The position numbers and the translations under genes were made by a program. A stretch of 48,322 nt of DNA from Rhodospirillaceae bacterium (GTDB taxonomy: Bacteria; Pseudomonadota; Alphaproteobacteria; SMXQ01). The notes under the pieces are model-generated. The model was not told the origin of the DNA, ran no database searches, and saw only the letters and a program-made list of their open reading frames with translations. The stretch lies in assembly GCA_947474495.1 (NCBI GenBank), contig CANJIM010000015.1, positions 1 to 48,322 of the forward strand, in the 5' to 3' direction. Below, piece after piece: positions 34,982-43,338 of this stretch (positions are counted from its first letter, which is position 1; each line of letters opens with the position of its first letter).

Positions 34982-35779
34982 ATGTATAACTTCGAATATC
35001 GCCGCGCCCAGTCGGTCGCCGAAGCCGCCAAGCTGATCAAGGAAGCCGACGACGGCAAGATCCTGGCCGGCGGCATGACCCTGATACCGACGCTCAAGCA
35101 GCGCCTGGCGCAGCCGAGCGACTTGATCGACATCGGCAAGATCGCCGAGCTCAAGGGCATCAGCGTCTCGGGCAAGACCCTGACCATCAAGGCGATGACC
35201 CGCCATTTCGATGTCCACAGTTCGCCCGAAGTGAAGAAGGCCATTCCCGCCCTTGCCGTCCTCGCCGGCGGCATTGGCGATCCGTCCGTGCGCCATCGCG
35301 GCACCATTGGCGGCTCGACCGCCAATGCCGACCCTGCCGCCGACTATCCGGCCGGTATCGTGGGCCTCGGCGCCACCATCGAAACCAACAAGCGCAAGAT
35401 CGCCGCCGATGACTTCTTCACCGGGTTGTTCGAAACCGCTCTGGAGCCCGGCGAATTGATTATCGCCGTGCATTTCCCGATCCCCGACAAAGCGGGCTAT
35501 CTGAAGTTCGCCCACCTCGCCTCGGGCTATGCCACCTGCGGCGTCATGGTTTCCAAGACCGGCAATCAGGTTCGCGTCGGCGTCACCGGCGCAGGCCCCA
35601 ATGCCTTCCGCGTGCCGGAAATGGAAGCCGCCCTCGCCAAGACCTTCACGCCCGACGCCATCGCCAATATCAAATACCCGGCGGACGAGTTGCTGTCGGA
35701 TATGCATGCGAGCGCCGAATACCGCGCCCACCTGGTCACCGTGATCGCCAAGCGCGCCGTCGCCGCCGCGCTCGCCTAA
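34982..35779 (+). CDS. coxM: FAD-binding medium subunit, CoxM-like
   Basis: A 265-residue FAD protein of the CO dehydrogenase/xanthine dehydrogenase medium-subunit family. The start is ATG 34982; the open frame upstream overlaps coxS and is rejected. FAD-binding motifs are AGGMTLIP (29-36) and TIGGSTANADPAADYP (108-123). The subunit passes electrons from the iron-sulfur clusters to a quinone or other acceptor. It is the last gene of the operon, followed by a strong terminator hairpin. IorAB elsewhere in the window lacks such a subunit. Confidence 0.92.
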   Translation: MYNFEYRRAQSVAEAAKLIKEADDGKILAGGMTLIPTLKQRLAQPSDLIDIGKIAELKGISVSGKTLTIKAMTRHFDVHSSPEVKKAIPALAVLAGGIGDPSVRHRGTIGGSTANADPAADYPAGIVGLGATIETNKRKIAADDFFTGLFETALEPGELIIAVHFPIPDKAGYLKFAHLASGYATCGVMVSKTGNQVRVGVTGAGPNAFRVPEMEAALAKTFTPDAIANIKYPADELLSDMHASAEYRAHLVTVIAKRAVAAALA

Positions 35780-35797
35780 AGCGACCGCCAAATAGAC

Positions 35798-35834
35798 TTA
35801 GGGCCTGATTTTCAATATGAAGATCAGGCCCTAA
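35798..35834. terminator. Strong bidirectional terminator
   Basis: A long stem starts with TTAGGGCCTGAT (35798-35809) paired with ATCAGGCCCTAA (35823-35834). Five more inner pairs, one of them G-T, give 17 pairs and a 3-base loop. TATTTT follows on the plus strand. It separates the end of coxM from the convergent exported-protein gene. Confidence 0.85.
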
Positions 35835-35855
35835 CTATTTTAAATTACTAATAGT

Positions 35856-36263
35856 TTAAGGCGTTTGGTCGCCCGATGGGATCCACGCCTCGACGCCGAT
35901 ATGCTTGGCGCCGAGCATGGTGAATTGGCCGGTCAGGGTGCCGTCATCGGCAACGTCATAGAGCGCCAGGCCGGGGGCGCTGGCCGGGCCATAATTCAAA
36001 TAGGTCACGGCGAAGGTTTTGTTCTGCAGGATGCCGGTGCCGTAGAGCACCTGGTTCTGAATCTTCCAGATCACCGAATAGACGGCGTCCTCTTTGACGA
36101 CCAAGACCTGGCCTTTGTATTTCGATCCGCCGCCGGGCTCGCGCCCCTCAATGAAATATTCGCCATCCAGTGGCGCGGACGTGGCCGGACTGGCCAGCAG
36201 GGCCGGACTCAGGGGCGCCAAAGCCAGGGCCCCCGCCAGCAAACGCGACAAAACCGGTCCCAT
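35856..36263 (-). CDS. Small exported protein of unknown function
   Basis: A 135-residue protein from ATG 36263, with GGAG about nine bases upstream; a TTG five codons earlier is an alternative. Residues 1-29 look like a signal peptide (LSRLLAGALALAPLSPALLASPATSA). The mature part contains short beta-rich repeats: GQVLVVKEDAVYSVIWKIQ, YGTGILQNKTFAVTYLNYG and GLALYDVADDGTLTGQFTM. These look like an all-beta exported fold, but I recognise no named family. A TetR-type operator-like palindrome lies just upstream, so expression may be inducible. It is monocistronic and ends at the shared terminator. Confidence 0.7.
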   Translation of the reverse strand: MGPVLSRLLAGALALAPLSPALLASPATSAPLDGEYFIEGREPGGGSKYKGQVLVVKEDAVYSVIWKIQNQVLYGTGILQNKTFAVTYLNYGPASAPGLALYDVADDGTLTGQFTMLGAKHIGVEAWIPSGDQTP

Positions 36264-36283
36264 GGGCCGACACTCCAATTTCG

Positions 36284-36301
36284 GGACAGATCGGTCTGTC
36301 C
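36284..36301. promoter_or_regulatory. TetR-type operator-like palindrome
   Basis: GGACAGA (36284-36290) and TCTGTCC (36295-36301) form a 7-bp-armed palindrome around a 4-base centre, 20 bases upstream of the exported-protein start. An AT-rich GATATATC (36302-36309) sits directly upstream on the minus strand and may be the -10 element. The form is like operators of TetR/AcrR regulators, but no such regulator gene is in the window. Confidence 0.5.
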
Positions 36302-36390
36302 GATATATCAGCTTACGAAATCGCCCCGGCCTTGGATATCACGACTCCGTTGCCCGGCCGGCATGGCTGCCCTGCCCGCTCTGATGGGCT

Positions 36391-39021
36391 CTAGGGCTTG
36401 AGCGCGGCCACACGCTCCTGCAGATGGGCAACGATGCGCTGCGCGCCTTCGTTCCCGCCATCACCAGCCAAACGGCGGATCTCATCCGCCGGCACCGGTT
36501 TGCCGAAATGCACCGTGACCTTGACGAACTTCGGGCTGTGGCGATGGCGCGGCAGGGCTTCGTAGGCGCCGTCGATATAGGCCGGCACCACGGTGACCGG
36601 CTGGGCGGATAGCACAAGACCAACGCCGGGCAGGAAGCGCTGCAACTCGCCATCCGGCGAGCGCCAGGCTTCCGGAAACCACACCAGGCCATTGCCGCGC
36701 ATCAACACTTCCTTGCCCATGGTCAACGTGGCCTTGGGGGAGCGTTCGTCGACCGGGAAAATATGCGTGGCGCGGGCAAAGCCTTTGCCGAGCGCGGTTT
36801 CGAACAGGCGCCCGACATCGCCCGACCAGAACAGCTTGCGCATACGTTTGTATGGCAGCACGCCGGCGACAACCGGCGGGTCGATGTCGCTGACATGATT
36901 GGCGACGATCAGCACCGGGCCATCCATCGGGACATTCTCCAACCCGGTGGCACTGATGCGGAACATCGCCGTGAGGCCGAGACGATTGACCCAATAGAGC
37001 ATCCAACCGAGGAGACTGAGCCCCGGCCCGGTCGGCGCGAGCCAATGCTCGGCCGCGGCGGCGACGTCGGCCGGCGTCTCGCCGACCACTCCGGTCGAGG
37101 GTTTGGCCTTGGCCAAAACGCTCAACAGATCGCGCACCGTGTTGACGTCCTGCAGGTCGGCCTCGCGCATTTGGATGCCGAGGCGCGATTCCAGCTCGAG
37201 CGACAGGGTCATCCACTCGAGCGAATCGATGCCGAGATCGAGTGACATATTGGCATCCAGCGTGATGCTGCGATCGGCATAGCGGGCGCGCAGCAACTCC
37301 CAAGCCTCGCGCGTCGGCGAGGCGCTCACCAGCGCCTGATCCTCGGCACTCATCGCCGTCGATTTCGGCTTGGCCAGGCCGGACTTGGCCTCGTCGTAAA
37401 GCTTAGGCAATAAGAAGCGGCGGTACTTGCCGAGGCGGGTGCGCGGCAGCGGCTCGCGCACCAGGGCATAGCCGGCGATACGCTGATAGCTCGGCAGCGT
37501 CTGCGACTTTTCCGACAAGGTGACGCGGATGGCATCTTCCAGGCGCGTCAGACCGGCGGCGCGAATCGCCACCGGATCAGGCAAGACCACGGCAACCAGC
37601 TTGCCGTCTTTCTCCAGCACCGCGATCTCGCGGATATAAGGGCTGCCGGCGTAGTGCTTTTCGGTTTCTTCCGGATAGACGTTCTTGCCGCCGCCGAGAA
37701 CGATCATCTCTTTGGCGCGGCCGGTGATGAAGACATAGCCGTCGGCATCGGCATGGCCGAGATCGCCGGTGCGGAACCAGCCGTCCTCGGTGAAGGCGGT
37801 CGCATTGGCCTGCGGATTGTCGCGGTAGCCCTTGAAGACGCTGGCGCCCTTGAGCTGAATCTCGCCCATGTCCGGCATGTCGCCGTCGCTGTCCGTAATC
37901 TTGGCGACGCGTACCTGGCCGCCGCCGATCGGCCTCCCCTCGCTGCCGACGCGCTGACGGTTCGGTAGGTTGGCGGTGAACATCGAGGCCGTCTCGGCGA
38001 GGCCATAGCCGCTGAGCACCTGAAAGCCGAGCGCTTCGAGCCGCCAGACGGCCGCGCCTTCGAGCTTGGCGCCGCCGCTCGCCATCAGACGCAGATGGCC
38101 GCCGAGCTGCTGATGCAGTTTGCCGAACAGCGTCTTGCCGATGTTGTGCTCGAATTTTTGCCGCGCGAACAGCGAGAGCTTAAGCAGTTTGGCATAGGAC
38201 CAAGCGGCAAGCCCGCCGCCCGCCTCGACCTTGGCCTCAATCCCAGCGAGCAAGGCGGTGAACAGGCGCGGCACGCCGACCATGACGGTGGCCTGCGAGA
38301 CGCGCAGCGCCGTGGCGATCTGCGGCCCGGTCGCCGCCTCAGGTAGCACCAGGGCCGCACCGCTCGCCAGCGTCGTCAGCAGGCCGACGAGCAGTGGAAA
38401 GACATGATGCAGCGGCAAGGGCAGCAGCACGCGGTCGGCTGGCGTCGCGATCTTCTCGGCGAGCAGCGCGTCAACATTGGCGGCCAGATTGGCGTGGCTC
38501 AGGGCGAAGCTTTTCGGCTTGCCGGTGGTGCCGGAGGTATAGACCACCATGGTCTCGTCCTCAGGCGAAAGCTTCGGCAGTTCGCCGGCAGGATCGGCCA
38601 TCCAGGCGCGCCAGCCGTCCGGCGCGTCGCCGCCGTCGAGCAGCCGCATACCATAGGATGCGCCACTCGCCGTGAGATGCTTGGCATGGGCCGCCGTCAC
38701 GAAGGCCAGCTTGCAGCCGCTGTCATGCAGGAAGCCGGCGATGTCCTCCGGGCTGCCGAGGTCGTCGCAGGCGACGGTGAGCGCCCCCGCGCCGGCCAAG
38801 GCCAGGCGGACGACGATCCAATCGATGTGGTTGGGGCCGACGAGGCCGACGGGATCGCCCGGCTTGATGCCCTGTGCGACGAGACCATGGGCCAAGCGCG
38901 TAGCGAGGCGGGCAAGCTCGGCCGACGGTGTCGGCTGGGCGCTGTCGCCGACGATCTGCAGAATGGCCGGACGCTCGCCTTGCGCGGCGAGGCTACGAAG
39001 AAGGTCGGCGGTCATCCACAT
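36391..39021 (-). CDS. Acyl-CoA synthetase / acyl-carrier / acyltransferase fusion
   Basis: An 876-residue three-domain protein. Residues 1-~545 form an AMP-forming acyl-CoA/acyl-ACP synthetase (YTSGTTGKPKS at 161-171; GWFRTGDLGHADADGYVFITGR). A phosphopantetheine carrier domain follows with Ser600 in DLGIDSLEW. The C-terminal part is a PlsC-type acyltransferase with NHVSDID (708-714) as the H-x4-D catalytic motif and FPEAWRSPDG in place of the usual FPEGTRS. It could activate, hold and transfer a fatty acid to a phospholipid or other acceptor. The start chosen is ATG 39021; ATG 39048 is possible. It is a single gene with no operon partner. The acyl acceptor is unknown. Confidence 0.88.
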   Translation of the reverse strand: MWMTADLLRSLAAQGERPAILQIVGDSAQPTPSAELARLATRLAHGLVAQGIKPGDPVGLVGPNHIDWIVVRLALAGAGALTVACDDLGSPEDIAGFLHDSGCKLAFVTAAHAKHLTASGASYGMRLLDGGDAPDGWRAWMADPAGELPKLSPEDETMVVYTSGTTGKPKSFALSHANLAANVDALLAEKIATPADRVLLPLPLHHVFPLLVGLLTTLASGAALVLPEAATGPQIATALRVSQATVMVGVPRLFTALLAGIEAKVEAGGGLAAWSYAKLLKLSLFARQKFEHNIGKTLFGKLHQQLGGHLRLMASGGAKLEGAAVWRLEALGFQVLSGYGLAETASMFTANLPNRQRVGSEGRPIGGGQVRVAKITDSDGDMPDMGEIQLKGASVFKGYRDNPQANATAFTEDGWFRTGDLGHADADGYVFITGRAKEMIVLGGGKNVYPEETEKHYAGSPYIREIAVLEKDGKLVAVVLPDPVAIRAAGLTRLEDAIRVTLSEKSQTLPSYQRIAGYALVREPLPRTRLGKYRRFLLPKLYDEAKSGLAKPKSTAMSAEDQALVSASPTREAWELLRARYADRSITLDANMSLDLGIDSLEWMTLSLELESRLGIQMREADLQDVNTVRDLLSVLAKAKPSTGVVGETPADVAAAAEHWLAPTGPGLSLLGWMLYWVNRLGLTAMFRISATGLENVPMDGPVLIVANHVSDIDPPVVAGVLPYKRMRKLFWSGDVGRLFETALGKGFARATHIFPVDERSPKATLTMGKEVLMRGNGLVWFPEAWRSPDGELQRFLPGVGLVLSAQPVTVVPAYIDGAYEALPRHRHSPKFVKVTVHFGKPVPADEIRRLAGDGGNEGAQRIVAHLQERVAALKP

Positions 39022-39252
39022 ACGGTCGTCGGTCTCCCTGCGGCGCATTCGGTCTGGCCGCGCTTGATCAAAAGGTTAGCAAGCGATGGCCCGAGAACCA
39101 AGTGTCATCGCCGCCTAACCGTCTCTGTAGCCATAGAAAATCATCTGGTGAAGGTTCGCTCCGGGCTTCCCTGCGGCGGCGTTTCGATTAAGATTAGCCG
39201 GCCTTTGCCGGCTCGGCCCGTCCGAACTGGCTACATCCAATGGGGGATACCG

Positions 39253-40353
39253 ATGATTCGTTCGACGCGCCTTTGGCTCCTGCCCGCGCTGCTCACCGTT
39301 TTTACCGCGCAGGCGGCGCTCGCTCAGGAAAAGGTCCTCAACGTCTTCAATTGGAGCGACTACATCGCCAAGGACACGATCGAGAAGTTCACCGCTGAAA
39401 CCGGTATCAAGGTGAATTACGACGTGTACGACGGCAACGAGATCCTCGAAGCCAAATTGCTCGCCGGCAAATCCGGCTTCGACGTCGTCTTCCCTTCGAC
39501 CTCGCCGTTCTTCGTCAAGCAGGTGAAGGCGAACATCTATCAGAAACTCGACAAGTCGAAGCTGCCCAACCTCGCCGGGCTCGACAAAGGCGTGCTCGCC
39601 GAACTCGCCAAGTTCGACGCCGACAACGCCCATGGCGTGCCCTACCTGATGGCCGGCACCGGCATCGGCTACAACATCGCCAAGATCAAACAGCTGATGC
39701 CCGACGCGCCGATCGGCAGCCTGGCGATGGTCTACGATCCCAAGGTTCTGACGAAGATCAAAGGCTGTGGCGTCACCGTGCTCGATTCGGCGGACGAGGT
39801 GTTCAGCAGCGCGTTGGCCTTTGCCGGCAAGACGCCGACCAGCCTGTCGGACGACGATCTCAAGACCGCCAGCGACGTCGTGTTCAAGGCGCGGCCGAAC
39901 TACAAATACATCCACTCGTCGGCCTATATCAACGATCTGGCCAACGGCAACACCTGCGTCGCCATGGGCTATGCCGGTGATTTGGTGCAGGCCCGCGACC
40001 GCGCCAAGGAAGCCGGCGGCAAAGTCGAGATCGGTATTTTCCTGCCCAAGGAAGGCTCCGCCTTCAACCTCGACGTGATGGCCATTCCGGCCGACGCGCC
40101 GAACGTCGCCAACGCCCATGCCTTCATCAATTTCCTCCTGAAGCCGGAGATCATCGGCGCGATCACCAACGAAGTCGGCTATGCCAACGCCGTGACCGCT
40201 TCCGACAAGTTCGTCGAGACAGCCATCCGGTCCGACCCGGTGGTCTATCCGTCGCCGGAACAGCAGGCCAAGCTCTATACCCTGCCGCCGACCGACCAGG
40301 CCTACGAGCGTGCTCGTACGCGCGCCTGGACCCGCGTGAAGACCCGCTACTAA
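39253..40353 (+). CDS. potF: Polyamine-type ABC transporter substrate-binding protein (PotF-like)
   Basis: A 366-residue periplasmic binding protein. The start is ATG 39253 with GGGGGA nearby; the very long upstream open frame opposite the synthetase gene is spurious. The signal peptide ends near residue 24 (TAQAALAQ). The mature start EKVLNVFNWSDYIAKDTIEKF is typical of PotD/PotF proteins, as are YDGNEILEAKLLAGKSGFDVVFPS and the ending. It binds putrescine, spermidine or a related amine for the potG-H-I transporter that follows. The exact ligand is not determined. Confidence 0.92.
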   Translation: MIRSTRLWLLPALLTVFTAQAALAQEKVLNVFNWSDYIAKDTIEKFTAETGIKVNYDVYDGNEILEAKLLAGKSGFDVVFPSTSPFFVKQVKANIYQKLDKSKLPNLAGLDKGVLAELAKFDADNAHGVPYLMAGTGIGYNIAKIKQLMPDAPIGSLAMVYDPKVLTKIKGCGVTVLDSADEVFSSALAFAGKTPTSLSDDDLKTASDVVFKARPNYKYIHSSAYINDLANGNTCVAMGYAGDLVQARDRAKEAGGKVEIGIFLPKEGSAFNLDVMAIPADAPNVANAHAFINFLLKPEIIGAITNEVGYANAVTASDKFVETAIRSDPVVYPSPEQQAKLYTLPPTDQAYERARTRAWTRVKTRY

Positions 40354-40374
40354 ACGCTTCGTCAGGAGTTGCTA

Positions 40375-41478
40375 TTGTCACCAGCCGCCGCGTCCCCGTT
40401 CCTTCGCATCGAGAACGTCACCAAACGCTATGAAGGAACCGACGCGCCGGCCGTGGCCAATGTGAGCCTTGACGTTGGGCGCGGCGAGTTCTTCTCGCTG
40501 CTCGGTGCCTCGGGCTCGGGCAAGTCCACGCTGCTACGCATTCTCGCCGGATTCGAGACGCCCGACAGCGGCCATGTTTTCATTGACGGCCGCGATGTCA
40601 CCGACCTGCCGCCCTATGAGCGGCCGGTGAACATGATGTTCCAATCCTACGCCCTGTTCCCGCACATGAGCGTTGCCGACAATGTCGGCTTCGGCCTCAA
40701 GCAGGACGGCATGCCGAAGGCGCAGCGCACCAAGCGGATCGAAGACCTGCTCGACATGGTCCATCTCGGCAGCAAGGCCAAGCGCAAGCCGCACCAACTC
40801 TCGGGCGGCGAACGCCAGCGCGTGGCGCTCGCCCGAGCGCTGGCCAAGCACCCCAAGCTGCTGCTGCTCGACGAGCCGCTCGGCGCGCTCGACCGCAAGC
40901 TGCGCGAAAGCACCCAGTTCGAATTGAAGGCGCTGCAGGCGCGTCTCGGCATCACCTTCGTCATGGTCACCCATGACCAGGACGAGGCCATGACCCTCTC
41001 CAGCCGCCTCGCCGTGATGGATCATGGCCGCGTGCTGCAGATCGGCGCGCCGAACGAGGTTTATGAATCGCCGACGAGCCGCCATGTGGCGGAGTTTCTC
41101 GGCGCCGCCAACCTGCTCGACGCGGCTGTCACCGGCTGGGCCAGCGGCATCGCCACCCTCGCCTGCGACGGTTTCGACGGCAGTTTCAAGGCGACCGCGC
41201 CGAGCCCGCTGAGCGCCGGCACGCGCGTCGCCATCGCCGTCCGGCCCGAAAAAATTCGCCTGTGCGGCGCGGCGGACGACGCCGACAACAAGCTGCACGG
41301 CCAAGTGAAGGACGTCGCCTATATCGGCGACGTCTCGACTTACAACATGTGGCTGGCCGGCGCGCGCAGCTTGCGCGTGCAGACGACCAACAGCAAACGC
41401 GGCGGCGCCATGCCGGCAAGCGGTGAAGAGCTTTGGCTGTCATGGGACGCGGCGGATGCCGTGGTGATCTCCGAATGA
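40375..41478 (+). CDS. potG: Polyamine-type ABC transporter ATP-binding protein (PotG/PotA-like)
   Basis: A 367-residue ABC ATPase that drives the importer. The start is a TTG at 40375, with AGGAG six bases upstream; a TTG two codons earlier sits right on the ribosome site. Motifs are Walker A GASGSGKST (44-52), the signature LSGGERQRVA from 142, Walker B LLLLDEP with Asp166-Glu167, and HDQDEAM. A C-terminal TOBE domain follows (AIAVRPEKIRL). It lies between potF and the two permease genes. Confidence 0.94.
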   Translation: MSPAAASPFLRIENVTKRYEGTDAPAVANVSLDVGRGEFFSLLGASGSGKSTLLRILAGFETPDSGHVFIDGRDVTDLPPYERPVNMMFQSYALFPHMSVADNVGFGLKQDGMPKAQRTKRIEDLLDMVHLGSKAKRKPHQLSGGERQRVALARALAKHPKLLLLDEPLGALDRKLRESTQFELKALQARLGITFVMVTHDQDEAMTLSSRLAVMDHGRVLQIGAPNEVYESPTSRHVAEFLGAANLLDAAVTGWASGIATLACDGFDGSFKATAPSPLSAGTRVAIAVRPEKIRLCGAADDADNKLHGQVKDVAYIGDVSTYNMWLAGARSLRVQTTNSKRGGAMPASGEELWLSWDAADAVVISE

Positions 41479-41506
41479 ACGCAGTTCATTCAAACGGATT
41501 GAAGCC

Positions 41507-42403
41507 ATGAGTCAACCGCGCGCCAAACTCCCGCCGCTGGCCTCGCTCACGCCATATCTCTGGCTGCTGCTGTTCTTCGCGGCGCCGCTCGGCATCGTCC
41601 TCAAGATCAGCGTCGCGTCGCCGGTCATGGGCCAGCCGCCCTATACGCCGCTTTATGAGGCGGGCCAGTGGCTGATCAACTGGGACAATTACCGGCTGCT
41701 GTTCGACGATGGACTCTATATCGCCGCGCTGCTCAACTCGCTCAAGATCGCCGCCATCTCGACGTTCGTCACCCTGCTGATCGGCTATCCGATGGCCTAT
41801 GCCATCGCTCGCGCCAAGGAGAGTCATCGCAGCATACTGATGATGCTGGTGATCCTGCCGTTCTGGACGTCCTTCCTGATCCGCGTCTATGCCTGGATGA
41901 GCATTCTCAGCACCACAGGCCTCTTGAACAATTTTCTGCTATGGCTCGGCGTGATCGACCAGCCGCTGGAGATTCTCTACACCACTTTCGCCATCCATCT
42001 CGGCATCGTCTATTCCTACTTGCCCTTCATGGTGTTGCCGCTAGTCGCCACCCTGTCGCGCATGGACCTGACGCTGCTCGAAGCCGCCGCCGATCTCGGC
42101 GCCAAACCGTGGCAAGGCTTCTTGCGCGTGACGCTGCCTCTGTCGCTGCCCGGCATCCTTGCCGGCTGCCTGCTGGTCTTCATTCCGGCGACCGGTGAAT
42201 TCGTCATTCCCGATCTGCTCGGCGGGCCGGAAGCGCTGATGATCGGCAAAGTGATGTGGACGGAGTTCTTCTCCAACCGTGACTGGCCGGTGGCCTCTGC
42301 CCTCACCGTCGCGCTTCTGATTCTGCTGGTCGGCCCGATGATCGCCCTGCAGTCGCTGCGCAAGCGCGAAGCGGCAGCCGATGCCAAGGCGGCGACCCCA
42401 TGA
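41507..42403 (+). CDS. potH: Polyamine-type ABC transporter permease (PotH-like)
   Basis: A 298-residue integral membrane protein with about six membrane segments. The EAA loop reads EAAADLGAKPWQGFLRVTLP from Glu192, the site of contact with the ATPase. The N-terminal segment PPLASLTPYLWLLLFFAAPLGIVL is typical of PotB/PotH. It lies 28 bases after potG and overlaps potI by 4 bases (ATGA). Confidence 0.94.
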   Translation: MSQPRAKLPPLASLTPYLWLLLFFAAPLGIVLKISVASPVMGQPPYTPLYEAGQWLINWDNYRLLFDDGLYIAALLNSLKIAAISTFVTLLIGYPMAYAIARAKESHRSILMMLVILPFWTSFLIRVYAWMSILSTTGLLNNFLLWLGVIDQPLEILYTTFAIHLGIVYSYLPFMVLPLVATLSRMDLTLLEAAADLGAKPWQGFLRVTLPLSLPGILAGCLLVFIPATGEFVIPDLLGGPEALMIGKVMWTEFFSNRDWPVASALTVALLILLVGPMIALQSLRKREAAADAKAATP

Positions 42404-43218
42404 GCGCGCACAAGAGGCCGATCTCGCCGCTCTATGTGATGCTGGCCTTCGGCTACGCCTTTCTCTACGCGCCGATCGTGCTGCTGGTGTTCTACTCGTT
42501 CAACGAGTCGCGCCTCGTGACAGTGTGGGCCGGCTTCTCGACCAAATGGTACGGGGAGCTGTTCCGCAACGAGCAAATCCTCAATGCCGCCTGGCTGAGC
42601 CTGCGCATCGCCGTGGTCAACGCCACCTTTGCGACGATCCTCGGCACGCTCGCCGGCTTCGTCATCGCCCGCTACAAGCGTTTCCCGACGCGCACCGCCT
42701 TCCTCGGCCTGATGTCCGCCCCCCTGGTCATGCCGGAAGTGGTGATGGGCCTGTCGCTGCTGCTGCTGTTCGTCGCGCTGGAAACCGCCATCGGCTGGCC
42801 GGCCGGGCGCGGCGCCGTCACCGTCACCATCGCCCACATCACCTTCTGCCTCGCCTTCGTCGCCGTCATCGTCCAGGCCAAGCTCGCCAGCTTCGACCGT
42901 AGCCTGGAGGAAGCCGCAATGGACCTCGGCGCGCGCCCGTGGAAGGTGTTCTGCGTCATCACCCTGCCGCTGATCGCACCGGCCTTGGCGGCGGGCTGGC
43001 TGCTGTCCTTCACCCTGTCGTTCGACGACCTGATCGTCACCAGCTTCACCTCGGGCCCCGGCGCCAGCACCCTGCCGATGGTGATCTATTCCAGCGTCCG
43101 CCTCGGCGTTAGTCCGCAGATCAACGCGCTGGCCACCATCATGATCTCGGTCGTCGCCCTCTTCGTGGCGGTTTCCGGCTGGTTGCTCTACCGCCAGGAC
43201 AAGGCGAAGCGCGCTTAA
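42400..43218 (+). CDS. potI: Polyamine-type ABC transporter permease (PotI-like)
   Basis: A 272-residue membrane protein, the second permease of the transporter. The EAA loop reads EAAMDLGARPWKVFCVITLP from Glu171. The ATG overlaps the potH stop by 4 bases, so the two are translationally coupled. It starts with the typical YVMLAFGYAFLYAPIVLLVFYSFN. A hairpin terminator follows 60 bases later. Confidence 0.94.
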   Translation: MSAHKRPISPLYVMLAFGYAFLYAPIVLLVFYSFNESRLVTVWAGFSTKWYGELFRNEQILNAAWLSLRIAVVNATFATILGTLAGFVIARYKRFPTRTAFLGLMSAPLVMPEVVMGLSLLLLFVALETAIGWPAGRGAVTVTIAHITFCLAFVAVIVQAKLASFDRSLEEAAMDLGARPWKVFCVITLPLIAPALAAGWLLSFTLSFDDLIVTSFTSGPGASTLPMVIYSSVRLGVSPQINALATIMISVVALFVAVSGWLLYRQDKAKRA

Positions 43219-43279
43219 GCGCCGCAGCCTGCGGCGTCGAGATATCCCAAGCACAGCCCGCCAGCGGGCGCACAAAGAA

Positions 43280-43311
43280 AAGGGCCGGCTCGCTTGCGCG
43301 GGCCGGCCCTT
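43280..43311. terminator. Bidirectional terminator after potI
   Basis: AAGGGCCGGC (43280-43289) pairs with GCCGGCCCTT (43302-43311). On the plus strand TCTTT follows, and on the minus strand TTTTCTTT follows. It lies between the convergent potI and binding-protein genes and can serve both. Confidence 0.75.
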
Positions 43312-43338
43312 CGTCTTTAAGCAATCAGCTGATTGCGC

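Noticed and set aside
31554-35779. Assignment of the CoxLGSM set as aerobic CO dehydrogenase
   Set aside because: The key loop is TYRGAGR, the form II type, without the cysteine that binds copper in true CO dehydrogenases.
38404-39252. Upstream extension of the potF frame by 283 codons
   Set aside because: It runs opposite the acyl-CoA synthetase gene. The signal peptide starts cleanly at ATG 39253.
43220-43236. CGCCGCAG-C-CTGCGGCG palindrome just after potI
   Set aside because: The loop is a single base and no T run follows. The stronger hairpin at 43280-43311 explains termination.
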